Below, piece after piece: positions 24,801 to 35,100 of a stretch of DNA of 64,000 nucleotides. Made by a program: the position numbers and the translations under genes. The stretch is from Brachypodium distachyon. Lineage: Eukaryota; Streptophyta; Magnoliopsida; Poales; Poaceae. A model generated the notes under the pieces. That model was not told the origin of the DNA and did not search any database. It saw nothing but the letters and a program-made list of their open reading frames with translations. Numbering within the stretch: position 1 is the stretch's first letter; each line of letters opens with the position of its first letter. The stretch spans positions 4,977,501-5,041,500 of the forward strand of contig NC_016135.3 in NCBI RefSeq assembly GCF_000005505.3, read 5' to 3'.

Positions 24801-25743
24801 CGGACTCCTAGCGAGTCTGAAACTTTCTTTCGGACACTGGTATAGGTTGTCATGTGTCCAAAAGTGAATCACATTCGTGATTTGCAGCCTTTTGAAACGT
24901 GGTTTTATGATTTATGCTACTTTATTATGCACTTTATGATATGTTGTTGTCCCGTGAGATTTTGATGTTAGGTTGTCTTAAACTTAAGTCTCTTAGTGTT
25001 TCGTTTGCGAACATAGTATTCTTTTTGTGTTTAACCATTTATTATGGCTTTATACCTTGGACTTGTGTTTATGCCATAGAGTTTGGTCTTTTGAAAAACT
25101 ATTTACTTGTATGATCATGCCCGTAATGGTTCCACACATGTATTTGTATCATGTTTTGGGTGCCTAAAATCTCCTATTTTTGGGCCATAGTGCATTTTCT
25201 GCAAGCAAAACGCTAAATGATTTAACGGAGGATCAGGCCGACACTAAGTCACTTAGCACGCTATTTTAGACCATGTGATTTTTTTATCGGTTGATTCGGT
25301 TGGCACGCATACTCTGAGGCAAATTTTGTACTTCCTCCGTTCAACAACAGATATCTATAGATGCATTCAAATTTATTCAAAATTGAGACATCCGAACGTG
25401 AAATATTATTTTACACCAATAACGCAGTCGTTTAAACAACCTACGAGGCCATGCACCAATCAAAAGATCAATCATTCGAAGAAGAAAGTAGCAACTTTGC
25501 TACCAGCTAGTACTAGCATGAAAAGAGAGATACTCTCCGGACTTTTGTCCATGTACGAGCGAGGCTGAGAGACGGAAGAGATCATAATAGTTTTTTAAAA
25601 GCGGCAGGCCGGGCACTGTCAATTCATGGGTTTCATATATATAGCTGGTATCGTCGTGCAGTGGATGCATCATCCTAGTTAGAATCGCAGTCGCAAATCG
25701 GTCAACTTGCACATCATATTGTAGCTTATCCATCCGACAAGGC
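21831..25743. other. Spacer downstream of MYB gene
   Basis: About 3.9 kb. The first few hundred bases would hold the MYB 3' untranslated region (pyrimidine-rich 21920-21965, then GCATGCATGCGTGC). Beyond that I see no supported gene. CTTCCTCCGTTC near 25332 looks like one end of a Stowaway-type MITE without a partner. Confidence 0.4.
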
Positions 25744-26855
25744 TGTTGAGAATATAAATATATATACTAGTCTCTTTCCATCAGTTCGGATTTTTGGTTG
25801 AGTTGGCTAGCACATCAATCTAATATGATATCGAAGCGGTTAGACTAACATCGCCGATCCTTGAACACATCTTCCGCATCATGCCGCCTCCGGGGATATC
25901 GATATCCGTAATCTCCCCGGAGGGTTCTCCTCCTTAGTAATTAGATCGTCTTGCATAGGTACAAATTTCCAATCTCCAATATTGTCAATTAGATTGATTT
26001 TCAAATTAGCCACGAATATCCAACGATCTCTGCGATCGAAGCTCTCGCCAGTGACTTCCACAACCAGATTGGTTCGCACCTAGAAGGCAGTGCCCTACCC
26101 GGCGGCGCGTGCTTTACATCGACATCGCACAGCGCTGCCCGCGAGCGACGAGTACTACATCGATCCCTCGCTCCCCTGCATTGCCTGCGCATGGCAACGA
26201 CATCGACCGGGCAGATTGACGCGGAGCCGCTGAGACGGCGATCGATCACGTCCATGTACATGCATGTGTGCACAGACGGATATGCATTGGATAGCCAGCT
26301 GTAAGCACGCCCGTGTAGACTCCAGCGCCGGAACAAGCTGCACCCAGCCACATCGACCGCCACTCCGCAAGTCCTACCGCTGGAGCAACATCCGCTTCTG
26401 CATCACGGCGCATCGACCACGGGAGGGAGAATTCTTGCACACGGCATCGACGGATCTTCGACACGCGCACGACAACGGCACCGATCTGCATCACCTCCTG
26501 GGCTCCTGCACTGCACCGACTGTACGACTACATCACCCCAGCTACCTACGAACTTCGTCGAGTACATCTACGAGAAGCACATGGACCATCCACACGTTAG
26601 GCCGGTGTGGAGCGAGATGCAATCTTCATCGACTTCTCAGACGCGGCACGACACGGCATCGACACACCGTCGCCACAAGGGACGCCTTCGAGTGACGGAT
26701 CATCGTCGGCATGCCCGCTGATACGCCATCGCCGACACACTTCATCGCCAAAGGTCTTCATCAATGTGGTCTCGTGTTGAGAATATAAATATATATGCTA
26801 GCCTCTTTCCATAGTTCGGACTTTTGGTTGAGTTGGCTAGCGCATCAATCTAATA
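25744..26855 (+). mobile_element. TRIM-like miniature LTR retrotransposon
   Basis: Two direct repeats, 25744-25825 (82 bp) and 26775-26855 (81 bp), both begin TGTTGAGAATATAAATATAT and end CATCAATCTAATA. The 5-bp duplication AAGGC flanks both ends (25739-25743 and 26856-26860). A tRNA-Met like primer site follows the left repeat. The interior (about 950 bp) is rich in CATCGAC words and has no gag or pol, so the element depends on enzymes made elsewhere. Size and structure fit terminal-repeat retrotransposons in miniature, although 82 bp is at the short end for their LTRs. Confidence 0.85.
25826..25837 (+). promoter_or_regulatory. Primer binding site of TRIM-like element
   Basis: TGATATCGAAGC follows the left LTR directly and matches the tRNA-Met primer site TGGTATCAGAGC in 9 of 12 positions. 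It shows that the element is transcribed on the plus strand. Confidence 0.65.
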
Positions 26856-26860
26856 AAGGC

Positions 26861-27737
26861 CCCCAATGTGATGGATGCAGCAAAAAGTTTGCCCAAAACA
26901 TAGCTAATTATAGATCAGTAGCTGGCTAATTAACGTGGTCGATCTCCTTGGACTGCATATGTCGTATATATGACAAAAGTCACATTTTTTTGAAAATGGG
27001 AACATCTTGTTCTCTGTATCGATCGGTAGGCATATGGTTACGAACCATAGACAAAAGTCACACATATAACAAAAAAGTAGCTGGCCGGTGCATGGTAAAC
27101 TAAGACGAGATGTGAAAAATAATAATAATTATACAACGTCACTTCCAAGCATTTTACTTGAGAATTTGCATATATGCCAAAAAGAAAAACTTGAGAAAAT
27201 TTGAATATGTATCCCAAAAGGAGAATTCAGTAAGTGAACCATGCATGTGTCATATGTGGGGTTTACTAAACTTTTAGGAACAACAAAGGTTGCTTTGGAA
27301 GAAGGCTGGGACAAACAAACTACATACTCTATCCTATACAAAAACAAATGAAGAAATGTCAGTACTAATTCAAAAATGATAATATTGAACAGTGCAATTA
27401 TACATAATTTTATCCAGTTCGCATTGAAAAATAAATCCAAACTTAGCAGATGGCACATTGGTTCCTGACTACTGTGTCTTTTTTTTCTTGCAGACATACG
27501 GTATTCATGGATGGGTCACGCCAAGCCGGCGTTAATTTTGCTCCCTTGCCAATGCGCGAGCCATATATTTATGTCCCCTTCTTTCTATAGCTCTAAACCA
27601 TTTTCGATACCATTTTCAGCTAGAACGCCATTTTGAACATACTTTGCCTTCAGGACTTGTGCACACAGGGCATTAATTGTTACAGCCTCCATGCCTGCTC
27701 ATTAACAAGTTAATTGTCCAAAAGTTAATTGGAGTAC
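26861..27737. other. AT-rich spacer
   Basis: About 0.9 kb, no gene or repeat structure that I can support. Confidence 0.4.
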
Positions 27738-27862
27738 TAAGCCGTTGTAAATTAACCATGTTCCGTGGATTGCTAAATTTTAGCTCATTTTGTAAGGTTA
27801 ATGACATTAGTTTACTAAGCCGTGGTAAATTAACCATGTACGTTCCGTGGATTGCTAAATTT
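27738..27862. repeat. Direct duplication, ~45 bp units
   Basis: TAAGCCGTTGTAAATTAACC... at about 27738-27780 recurs as TAAGCCGTGGTAAATTAACC... at about 27818-27862. Both continue to TTCCGTGGATTGCTAAATTT, with a 4-base insertion in the second copy. A local duplication of unknown origin. Confidence 0.65.
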
Positions 27863-28166
27863 CTCTGATCGCACATGGCAGTCAATCACAGCAACAACGG
27901 TTTGTGGCTATACGGAAATATATCACCGCTAGCTCAAGACTGTCGCATGTTTTCTCGTTATCAATTAATGTTATACATGCATGCATAAAAGTATCAATCG
28001 CTGGTTATCAATTAAGGTTTTGGACCGTGCAACTTGCACTAAGTTTCTCGTTATCAATGTTCTACATCTTTACACATGCCTCTAAAAAAACGTGGTACTA
28101 CAACCGCACAGCACATGCACGTAAAGTAACTACAGCTATGACACATGGAGAATATATTGGTAACAT

Positions 28167-28208
28167 GAAAATAAAGCAACCTTTTTTTAGCAAAGAAAAT
28201 AAAGCAAC
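28167..28208 (-). mobile_element. Poly(A) micro-insertion with 14-bp duplication
   Basis: GAAAATAAAGCAAC occurs exactly at 28167-28180 and 28195-28208. Between them is only CTTTTTTTAGCAAA (minus strand TTTGCTAAAAAAAG). This looks like an extremely short target-primed retrotransposition event. Confidence 0.55.
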
Positions 28209-28268
28209 TAATTAAGTATCGGTAGTCCTTCGTCTGGTCCTAGTAATATGGAATTATGGATCCATGCA

Positions 28269-28311
28269 GCTAGAATAAAACTGCTTTTTTTTTTAGCGGG
28301 CTAGAATAAAA
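28269..28311 (-). mobile_element. Poly(A) micro-insertion with 12-bp duplication
   Basis: GCTAGAATAAAA is at 28269-28280 and 28300-28311 around a 19-base insert, 28281-28299, that reads CCGCTAAAAAAAAAAGCAG on the minus strand. Confidence 0.55.
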
Positions 28312-28467
28312 GTTAAAACTGCTATTGCGCCAGGGCGGGCAAAGGAACAGCCTAAGGAGGTGCTGGGCCATCTAGGTTTTAATAATTTAGGCCCAAAATC
28401 TTTATAATGCTTCTTTGTGCATTTAGAATGCACCTAGGCTGGAGTACGTGCCCATAGCACCCGCCTC

Positions 28468-28518
28468 AGGTCATCCATGACATTCCCCTCAAAAAAAAAA
28501 GAGGTCATCCATGACATT
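28468..28518 (+). mobile_element. Poly(A) micro-insertion with 17-bp duplication
   Basis: AGGTCATCCATGACATT is at 28468-28484 and 28502-28518. The insert between them is CCCCTCAAAAAAAAAAG. Confidence 0.55.
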
Positions 28519-28734
28519 ATGTTATGAATTACTACAGTAGTTGTCTTCTTGTAATTTGTACTCTGCGGATCTCTGGGTCCACGACATTGAATCAGCCAAG
28601 AAGGGTCAAGATGGCCCAGGCCCATCTAAAGAGGCCCACCAAGCTGAGCTAGTCTCGAGTCGTCCACCCGGCAAAGAGCCGATTCAAACTCAACGGCCAC
28701 AGCATTCAAGACAGGCGTTACCATTACACTCTAT

Positions 28735-28787
28735 AAAGTTGGCGTGCTTCAACGCTGCAAAAAAAAAAAAAGTTGGCGTGCTTCAAC
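28735..28787 (+). mobile_element. Poly(A) micro-insertion with 19-bp duplication
   Basis: AAAGTTGGCGTGCTTCAAC is at 28735-28753 and 28769-28787. The insert is GCTGC followed by a run of A. Confidence 0.55.
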
Positions 28788-28916
28788 ACTAGTAACTTAT
28801 TATAAAGGCACATATAGAACCGGGTATTTCGACCATCCCAAAAAAAAAATACCTTTGTTAAAGAACACATCCTTCACACGCCTGTAAAAAAAGGAGGATC
28901 AGTCGGCCGTATCTTG

Positions 28917-29102
28917 TTTTTCGGTAGTTTTGAAGTGCGTTTTGTTAGATGGCAGCCCATGAATGTGCTCGTTATGCAGCCAAACATGGTGTTTCTTCAG
29001 ATTGGCTAGAGTTAGCCCCTAGTTTTCTTATTCATAGTCTTAGGACTGATTGTAAGCAAGTGTTAGCAAATTAATAAAGCCGTGTGTTTGACCTAAAAAA
29101 AA
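28917..29102 (+). mobile_element. 5'-truncated LINE 3' end with 16-bp TSD
   Basis: The 16-bp duplication AGTCGGCCGTATCTTG stands at 28901-28916 and 29103-29118. The insert ends in a run of nine A. A frame at 28949-29074 reads 41 residues (AAHECARYAAKHG, WLELAPSFLI) and stops. This resembles the C-terminus of the RNase H domain that closes the pol protein of plant L1-type LINEs. Only the last 186 bases of the LINE were copied. Confidence 0.8.
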
Positions 29103-29118
29103 AGTCGGCCGTATCTTG

Positions 29119-30630
29119 GCTTGCGAGAGGGGGTTGGAATGAAGATAATTAATTATTATGTAACAGTTGCCACAAGCCTTCCTCATTAAGTAGCTTAAAC
29201 AACTATTTGTTTAGTAAACACTTACTTTTGAGTTTGAGCAGCTCGATGCCCTGCCGGCCTTGCTCTTTAGGGTAACAAATAATGCTCCATTTGGTAAGCC
29301 GATATTTCCTCTTCTGCTCGTCTGATTGTCAAAAGGAAAAAAGAATCCGTAGAAATCCAAATTGTTTGTGCACGCTGACAGGTATAAAAAAAAGTATAAC
29401 ATACTTTTGATACAACTTACGCCATCAGTACTGGGTGGACGACGGAAAAGAGTGACTAGAAATGAGAGTTGGCGGGACAAAGGGACGTGTGCCCAACTAC
29501 CGTAGAGCATACGGATTTCTTTAGATGGACACTCCGGAGTAGATGACTAGTAGGTAGGAATATTTGATTTTCCTTCATCGAACAATGAGAGGGCAATATA
29601 CGTATGCCTTAAGCTTTAAGCTTGCACAGTACAATCCCGACCTCGCTTAATTATAAGATATTGTCAGTTTCACGCAGCCAAATTACCACACAAATGAAGA
29701 GAAAAAACATGCCAAGACACTACCAAATGCAATCTTAACTAAGCAAAGCTAAAGTTATCATCAGAGAGAGCAATAATTCTGCAGCAGTAAGTAGCAAAGG
29801 ACATATTTCTGAGTTTTCGACGCAAAGGAGCAAACACTAGCCGTAACATCTTGGAAAGAGACATGCATCACAACCGTTATCATGCTCGGATACATCATTT
29901 GATATACATACTAGAGGTTTTCACATTGGAGAGTATCCATCACCAAGCTGCTGCCCAAGACATTATTGATCTTTAGATGAGCAAATTTTATTTCTTAGAC
30001 AACGAAAAGACGTACCAAATAGCCGCTAGCTAAAACTTTTGGACTTTTGGTCATTGGTGCTCACATTTTTCTGGATTTATTTCAGAATTTAACCGGCGTT
30101 ATTGTTTGTGATAAATGACGTACCCGTTAACAACAAGACGTTTGCGGTATGGTGACTTTGACAATTTTTTAAGATCTGCCGGCTCACTTTCGCAGAAGTA
30201 CTCGTAGGGGTAGGACGTGCGATCATAGGGACATTTGTACTGTGTTCCTAATATAAAAAACTTTTGGTGTTTCCAACACTGCAAATACTATAAGGTCCTT
30301 GTTACAACCAGACCCCAAACACCTCGGCTGATTGTCTCTAATGCCGGACAAAAGAGCACCTCACATACATTTCCCGCTAGCTTTATTAACGGTTTCTCCA
30401 TATGGGCAGGTTATCTACTGTGATTAATAACTAAACCAAATACAATTACTTAAAAAAGAGAGGGGCCCAGCGAGAAAACAAAATCTTTTTTAACAAAAGC
30501 TTATGTAGGTGCAACGTAGGCATATTTGTATTTTTTTCCCACTAGTTGTATCTAAGCATCCTATTCCTACGCTGCTAGTCATCTACTCGATCCGGAGGGT
30601 CCAAACAAACACGCATGCATTGGCACCCTT
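29119..30630. other. Spacer upstream of P450
   Basis: About 1.5 kb with no supported gene. Its right end must contain the P450 promoter. Confidence 0.4.
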
Positions 30631-30632
30631 GT

Positions 30633-30640
30633 ATATATAA
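30633..30640 (+). promoter_or_regulatory. TATA box of P450 gene
   Basis: TATATATAAG ends about 25 bases before the P450 start codon at 30665. If this is the working TATA box, the leader is extremely short, or translation could begin at the second ATG (M3). Confidence 0.55.
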
Positions 30641-30940
30641 GCATCTCAAGACCAATCTCTATACATGGAGATGCATATATCTGTTTCTCAATTCCTGGCT
30701 CTCTCCGGTGCTTCACTTGTTATTTCCTGGCTAGTACACTGGGTGTACAAATGGATGAACCCCTCATGCAACTCTCCTGGCTCCATGGGTTACCCAATTG
30801 TTGGTGAGACCTTGGAGTTCCTCAAGGGAAGCCCTTCCTTGGACATCCCAGATTACTTCAATCAAAGGATGAAGAGGTATGGATCGGAGCTCATACTGTC
30901 AGAAATTATTTTGCTCAAATGGCCATGTTTTATTCTTGAG

Positions 30941-31170
30941 AGAATTCCATATATGCCACTTAAATCTTGTCCATTTGTCCAAATGTCACTCAAACTTTTT
31001 TTGTTACAAATTTGCACTTAAATTAATTTTGCATGGGGTATAAATATGCCACTACCGCTAGTTGACCGTTAAGTAAAAGATGAAAATACAATTTTGTCCC
31101 TAGGTAGTATATTGATTTTCTTTATAACAAAGTATTCATATTAGAGAACTCATATTTGCAGATTTTTTGA
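30941..31170 (+). repeat. Left arm of foldback element in P450 intron 1
   Basis: This arm pairs, as an inverted copy, with 44451-44680 on the far side of the Tat element. Shared words are GATGAAAATACAATTTTG, AAATATGCCACTACCG (right copy AAATATGTCACTGCCG) and TAGTTGAC. Without the Tat element the two arms would form a non-autonomous foldback of about 0.7 kb inside the intron. Confidence 0.65.
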
Positions 31171-31226
31171 GATGTCAGTAACACACTGTTTCGGAGTAAG
31201 TTTCAGCAAAAAATTGAAATGAGTAG

Positions 31227-32094
31227 TGTTGTAGTAAAATAAAACCCTTATATGGGCGGGCCGTAAATCCTACGTGCCGACGACCAAGTCAACATTCCGC
31301 AAGCACAAGTCAAGACGCTCACGTGGTGCAGTCAATCCTAGATGGCAAAGGAAGACTAGTCAACAAATCAAGCCTCTCATGCCATGGTCAAAGGGTCAAA
31401 TGAGGTAGAGTAGGGGACAAGAAAGGTGTGAGGAGGGGGCCTTTAGTCCATATTGGACCATGGACCAAGCCCCACTTTTCTCACATGGTGCACACAAAAG
31501 TTATGGACCAAAAGAACTACTTTTACCATTTTGCCTCCACTTTTCTCTCTTCCTCAAGAGTAGCCATGCTCTTTTGTCATGTACCCCTAGGCTATAAATA
31601 CCCCCACATGGGGGCATGTATCATTCACTCTCACTTGAATAAACTCTCACTTGAATAAACTCAAGGGGAGAGGGCTACAGAGCCTCTTTGAGAGGAGCTC
31701 TAGCTTCGGGATCTCGGGAAGGCCCGAGCCCGAAGGAGAGGGAATCGGGTTAGAGTCTTAAGGGTATCTCGACCTCGCTACTTGGGAAGCCTCGTTCGGC
31801 CCAAGTACGGGGCGGCCCCTTTCGACCTCTCGCTAAGTGATTCGGGGAGCCTCGATCGACCCGAACGCTTTGGCTAACGACCCCCTCGAAGCCTGTCCTA
31901 ACATAGGACTAAGTCGCACCTGCAGGGTCGCCCGAACCTATTCAAAAAATATCGACGTGTCAACTTGTCCAAGTGTACGGCGACCTTCGCTATAAGGCCG
32001 GCGTACACGCCCTACTTTTATACTCGTACCTGTGCCATCGAGCTTTGGCACCCTTTACTCTAATTGTTGTCGAGAACAACAACAGTGGCACCTA
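31227..32094 (+). repeat. 5' LTR of Tat element
   Basis: 868 bp, TG...CA. TATAAATA is at 31593-31600. Compared with the 3' LTR it has a tandem duplication of the 18-base unit TCACTTGAATAAACTC near 31634-31660. Confidence 0.93.
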
Positions 32095-32112
32095 CCGTGA
32101 GGAACCCTCGCC
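32095..32112 (+). promoter_or_regulatory. Candidate primer binding site
   Basis: TGGCACCTACCGTGAGG starts one base after the 5' LTR. Its position is right for a primer site, but I cannot name the tRNA with confidence. Confidence 0.45.
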
Positions 32113-32183
32113 GCAATTGAAGATTTAATGACCCGACGAAGCCTACTTTATCGGGTCCCCAACTTGCCGCGAAGTCTACGCGG

Positions 32184-35100
32184 TTGCAAATGAAGAAAGC
32201 AAGTGCCTCGGAGGCTTCTGAGGAAGAAGGAACCCTCACCAATCCGGACGCCACCGCAAGCATGGTCGCCACGACAGAAGTCGCGGTCGCCCCTCCACTA
32301 CCGGCCGTCCCGGAAGGAACCGAGGTGCTCGAAACCGTCACAGGCGGTCCCTCGGCACTCACCGACGTAATGGCAAGGATCGGCGAGTTGCCTACGGTTG
32401 CCGCTCCCGCAGGGGATACGGAACTCAGCATGCCTCGCTCGATGGGCTTCGCGCCACCTTCCCTACAACCGGTGATGACTCTGCCCTCGGAACCTAAAAG
32501 AGGAAACAATGTGGCGTTGGGAGGATCCGCGCCAGAAAACCAAAGAGTCCCGGCCTACGACCCCTCCAACCAGTGATTACCTCCACCGACGCTCGCCGCG
32601 ATCACCCAAGAAGCTCCTTGGTATCATCTTTATTGGAGGCTTCCGCCGCAAGGCGCTCTCCAAGTCGCACACACTCAACATCAACCTCGCTTTGCGAGTG
32701 CCCCGCAAGCGCCCCTTGCTCCCCCCGTCGAGGTCGAACAAGGCGGCCACCAGGTACCACCTCAAGCCGCGCCTCGCGGGGAACGAGACCCCAGCGTGTA
32801 TGGAAACGAGCAAGTGGCGGAATCCGGAGCCCGTGCCGGCAGCGAAAGGAATTCCCGTCGATGCTCCGACCCTCCAAGAAAACGCCGAGGTCATTCTCCA
32901 AGCGACCACTCTAGCGACGAAAGCGACGAGGGAGGACCTCGCCACCGAAGGAACCAAAAGAATCAGCCGACCTGCAACCCGCTCATGCGGGAGATCCAAG
33001 ATGCGCCTTTTCCGCCAAGGTTCAAGCCACCCACAATACGGCCGTACGACGGGGAGTCGAATCCTCTTCAATTCTTGGATGTCTACTCCACCGCCATATG
33101 GGCCGCCGGGGGAGGTCCCGTCGAGATGTGCAACCTCTTTCCGCTCGCGCTCACTGGAATGGCGCAAACTTGGTTTTATAACCCGCGGAAGAACTCCGTG
33201 CACTCATGGGAACGCCTCCAAGAGGTCTTCATCGCCAACTTTCAAGGAAACTTCAAAGAACCCGTACAGGCTCACGAGCTATACGCCGTGAAACAAAAGC
33301 CGGGGGAATCCCTCCGAAACTTCTTCCATCGCTTCGCGAAGGTACGAAGCCAAATCGCCAACCCGCCGTCGACCACCGTGATCAACGCATGCATGCAAGG
33401 CCTTCTCCAAGGAGAAGTAAATCGGACCCTAAGCCGCAATCCTCCAAGAACGACCGAGGAGCTCTGTCGGATCTTGCAGGAATACGCCCGAGGCGAAGAC
33501 GGGGACATTACTAAGAAGGACGCGCCACGCGTCGCTCCCGAGGGAACTCCCTCGTCCAACAAACCCCCTGCGCCTGCTTCATCTTCCAAGAAGAAGAGGA
33601 GGTGGGGGAAAAAGGGCGCCGGCGACCAAGCCCGGAAAATCTTCGCCGTTGAAGGACAAGCATCATCCCAAAAGACCTGGCAACCCAAGAAGCCACCTCG
33701 TCCGACCGAGGGAGGAACTGGAAGATGCCTCATCCACAACTCGGCAAGCCATAGCACCGAGGAGTGCAACACTCTCATCGTGGCTCACGAAGAATTCCAG
33801 GCACGAATGCAGGCCCGGCGTAAGGATGAAAAAACTGCCGACGCTCCGCGCCCCGCCAACGTCCTCGTGGCTGACCCGGCACCTAAGGAAGACAACCTCC
33901 CGTTTCAGGAACCCACGCATCACGTCAGAGTGATACTCGGGGGCTCCGCCATAGGCCGGGGATCGAAGCGGCAGCGCCAGGAGTATGCTCGCGAAGTCAA
34001 TGTCGTGGGAACCTTCACTCCAACACCACCACTAAAATGGGCAAGCGTGCCAATCACCTTCACCGAGGAAGACGCCAAGGGGATACGCTTCCTGCACGAC
34101 GACGCCCTTTTCGTGACGGCGATCGTCGCCAATTGTGAGCTCAAAATGATTCTTGTGGATGGCGGAAGCTCCGCTGACATCCTATATCTGAGCACTTTAA
34201 AGAAGCTGATGGAACCACAAGGAGGATACAAGAACGGCTCATTGCAGCCATCCCTTTATCCTCTCACCGGCTTCGTACCGGGGAAGTCCATTCAGCCGCT
34301 CGGACAAATTGAGCTCCTCACGACCTACGGGGACGCCACCAATCATCGAACCGAGCTCGTGCGCTTCGACGTGGTGGACATGGAGGCCTCTTTTAACGCC
34401 ATCCTCGGGAGGACTACGCTAAACTGTCTCTGTGCCGCCGTCCACCACAACTTCTTGTGTATGAAGATCCCGGGCCCAAAAGACGTGATAACGGTCTGCG
34501 GCGAGCAATCTTCCGACAGAAAGCCCCTCTACCGCCATGAGACCAAGTGCGCCGAAAAGGGAGAATCATCCAAGAGTATCAACATGCTTTCGAATGCAGG
34601 AACATCCAGAACCGATCACCCGGAGCGCTACATCCCTAAGCCCCTCCCCGAAGGAGAACTCAAGGAGGTACGCATCTCCCAAGAAGACGCCACGCGCACG
34701 ATGAAGATCGGAGCCGACCTCCCGAGTAAACTCGAGGAAGAACTCGTCGACCTACTTCGCAAGAATTCCGATCTCTTCGCTTGGTCGCCTTCTGACATGG
34801 GAGGAGTCCTGCGCAACGTCATGGAGCATCGCCTCGCCGTAAGGCCCGACAAAGCTCCCGTAAAGCAAAAGCTTCGAAAACTCTCCACCGAGCGATGCAA
34901 GGTCATCAAGCAAGAAGTCGCCAAACTTTCCGACGCCGGGCTAATCCGAGAAGTTTGGCACCCCGAATGGTTAGCCAATCCTGTCTTGGTGAAGAAGGCC
35001 AACGGCAAGTGGTGAATGTGTGTCGACTTTACCGACCTGAACAAGGCGTGCCCCAAGGACGACTACCCGCTCCCTCGGATCGACCAACTGGTCGACTCCA

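Noticed and set aside
25327..25390. Stowaway-type MITE
   Set aside because: Only one terminal motif (CTTCCTCCGTTC) is visible; the inverted partner is missing, so the call is not safe.
26001..26695. Frames of 120-143 residues inside the TRIM-like element
   Set aside because: They are R/H/C/T-rich on one strand and V/R/C-rich on the other, follow from CATCGAC words and match no gag or pol. TRIMs are non-coding.
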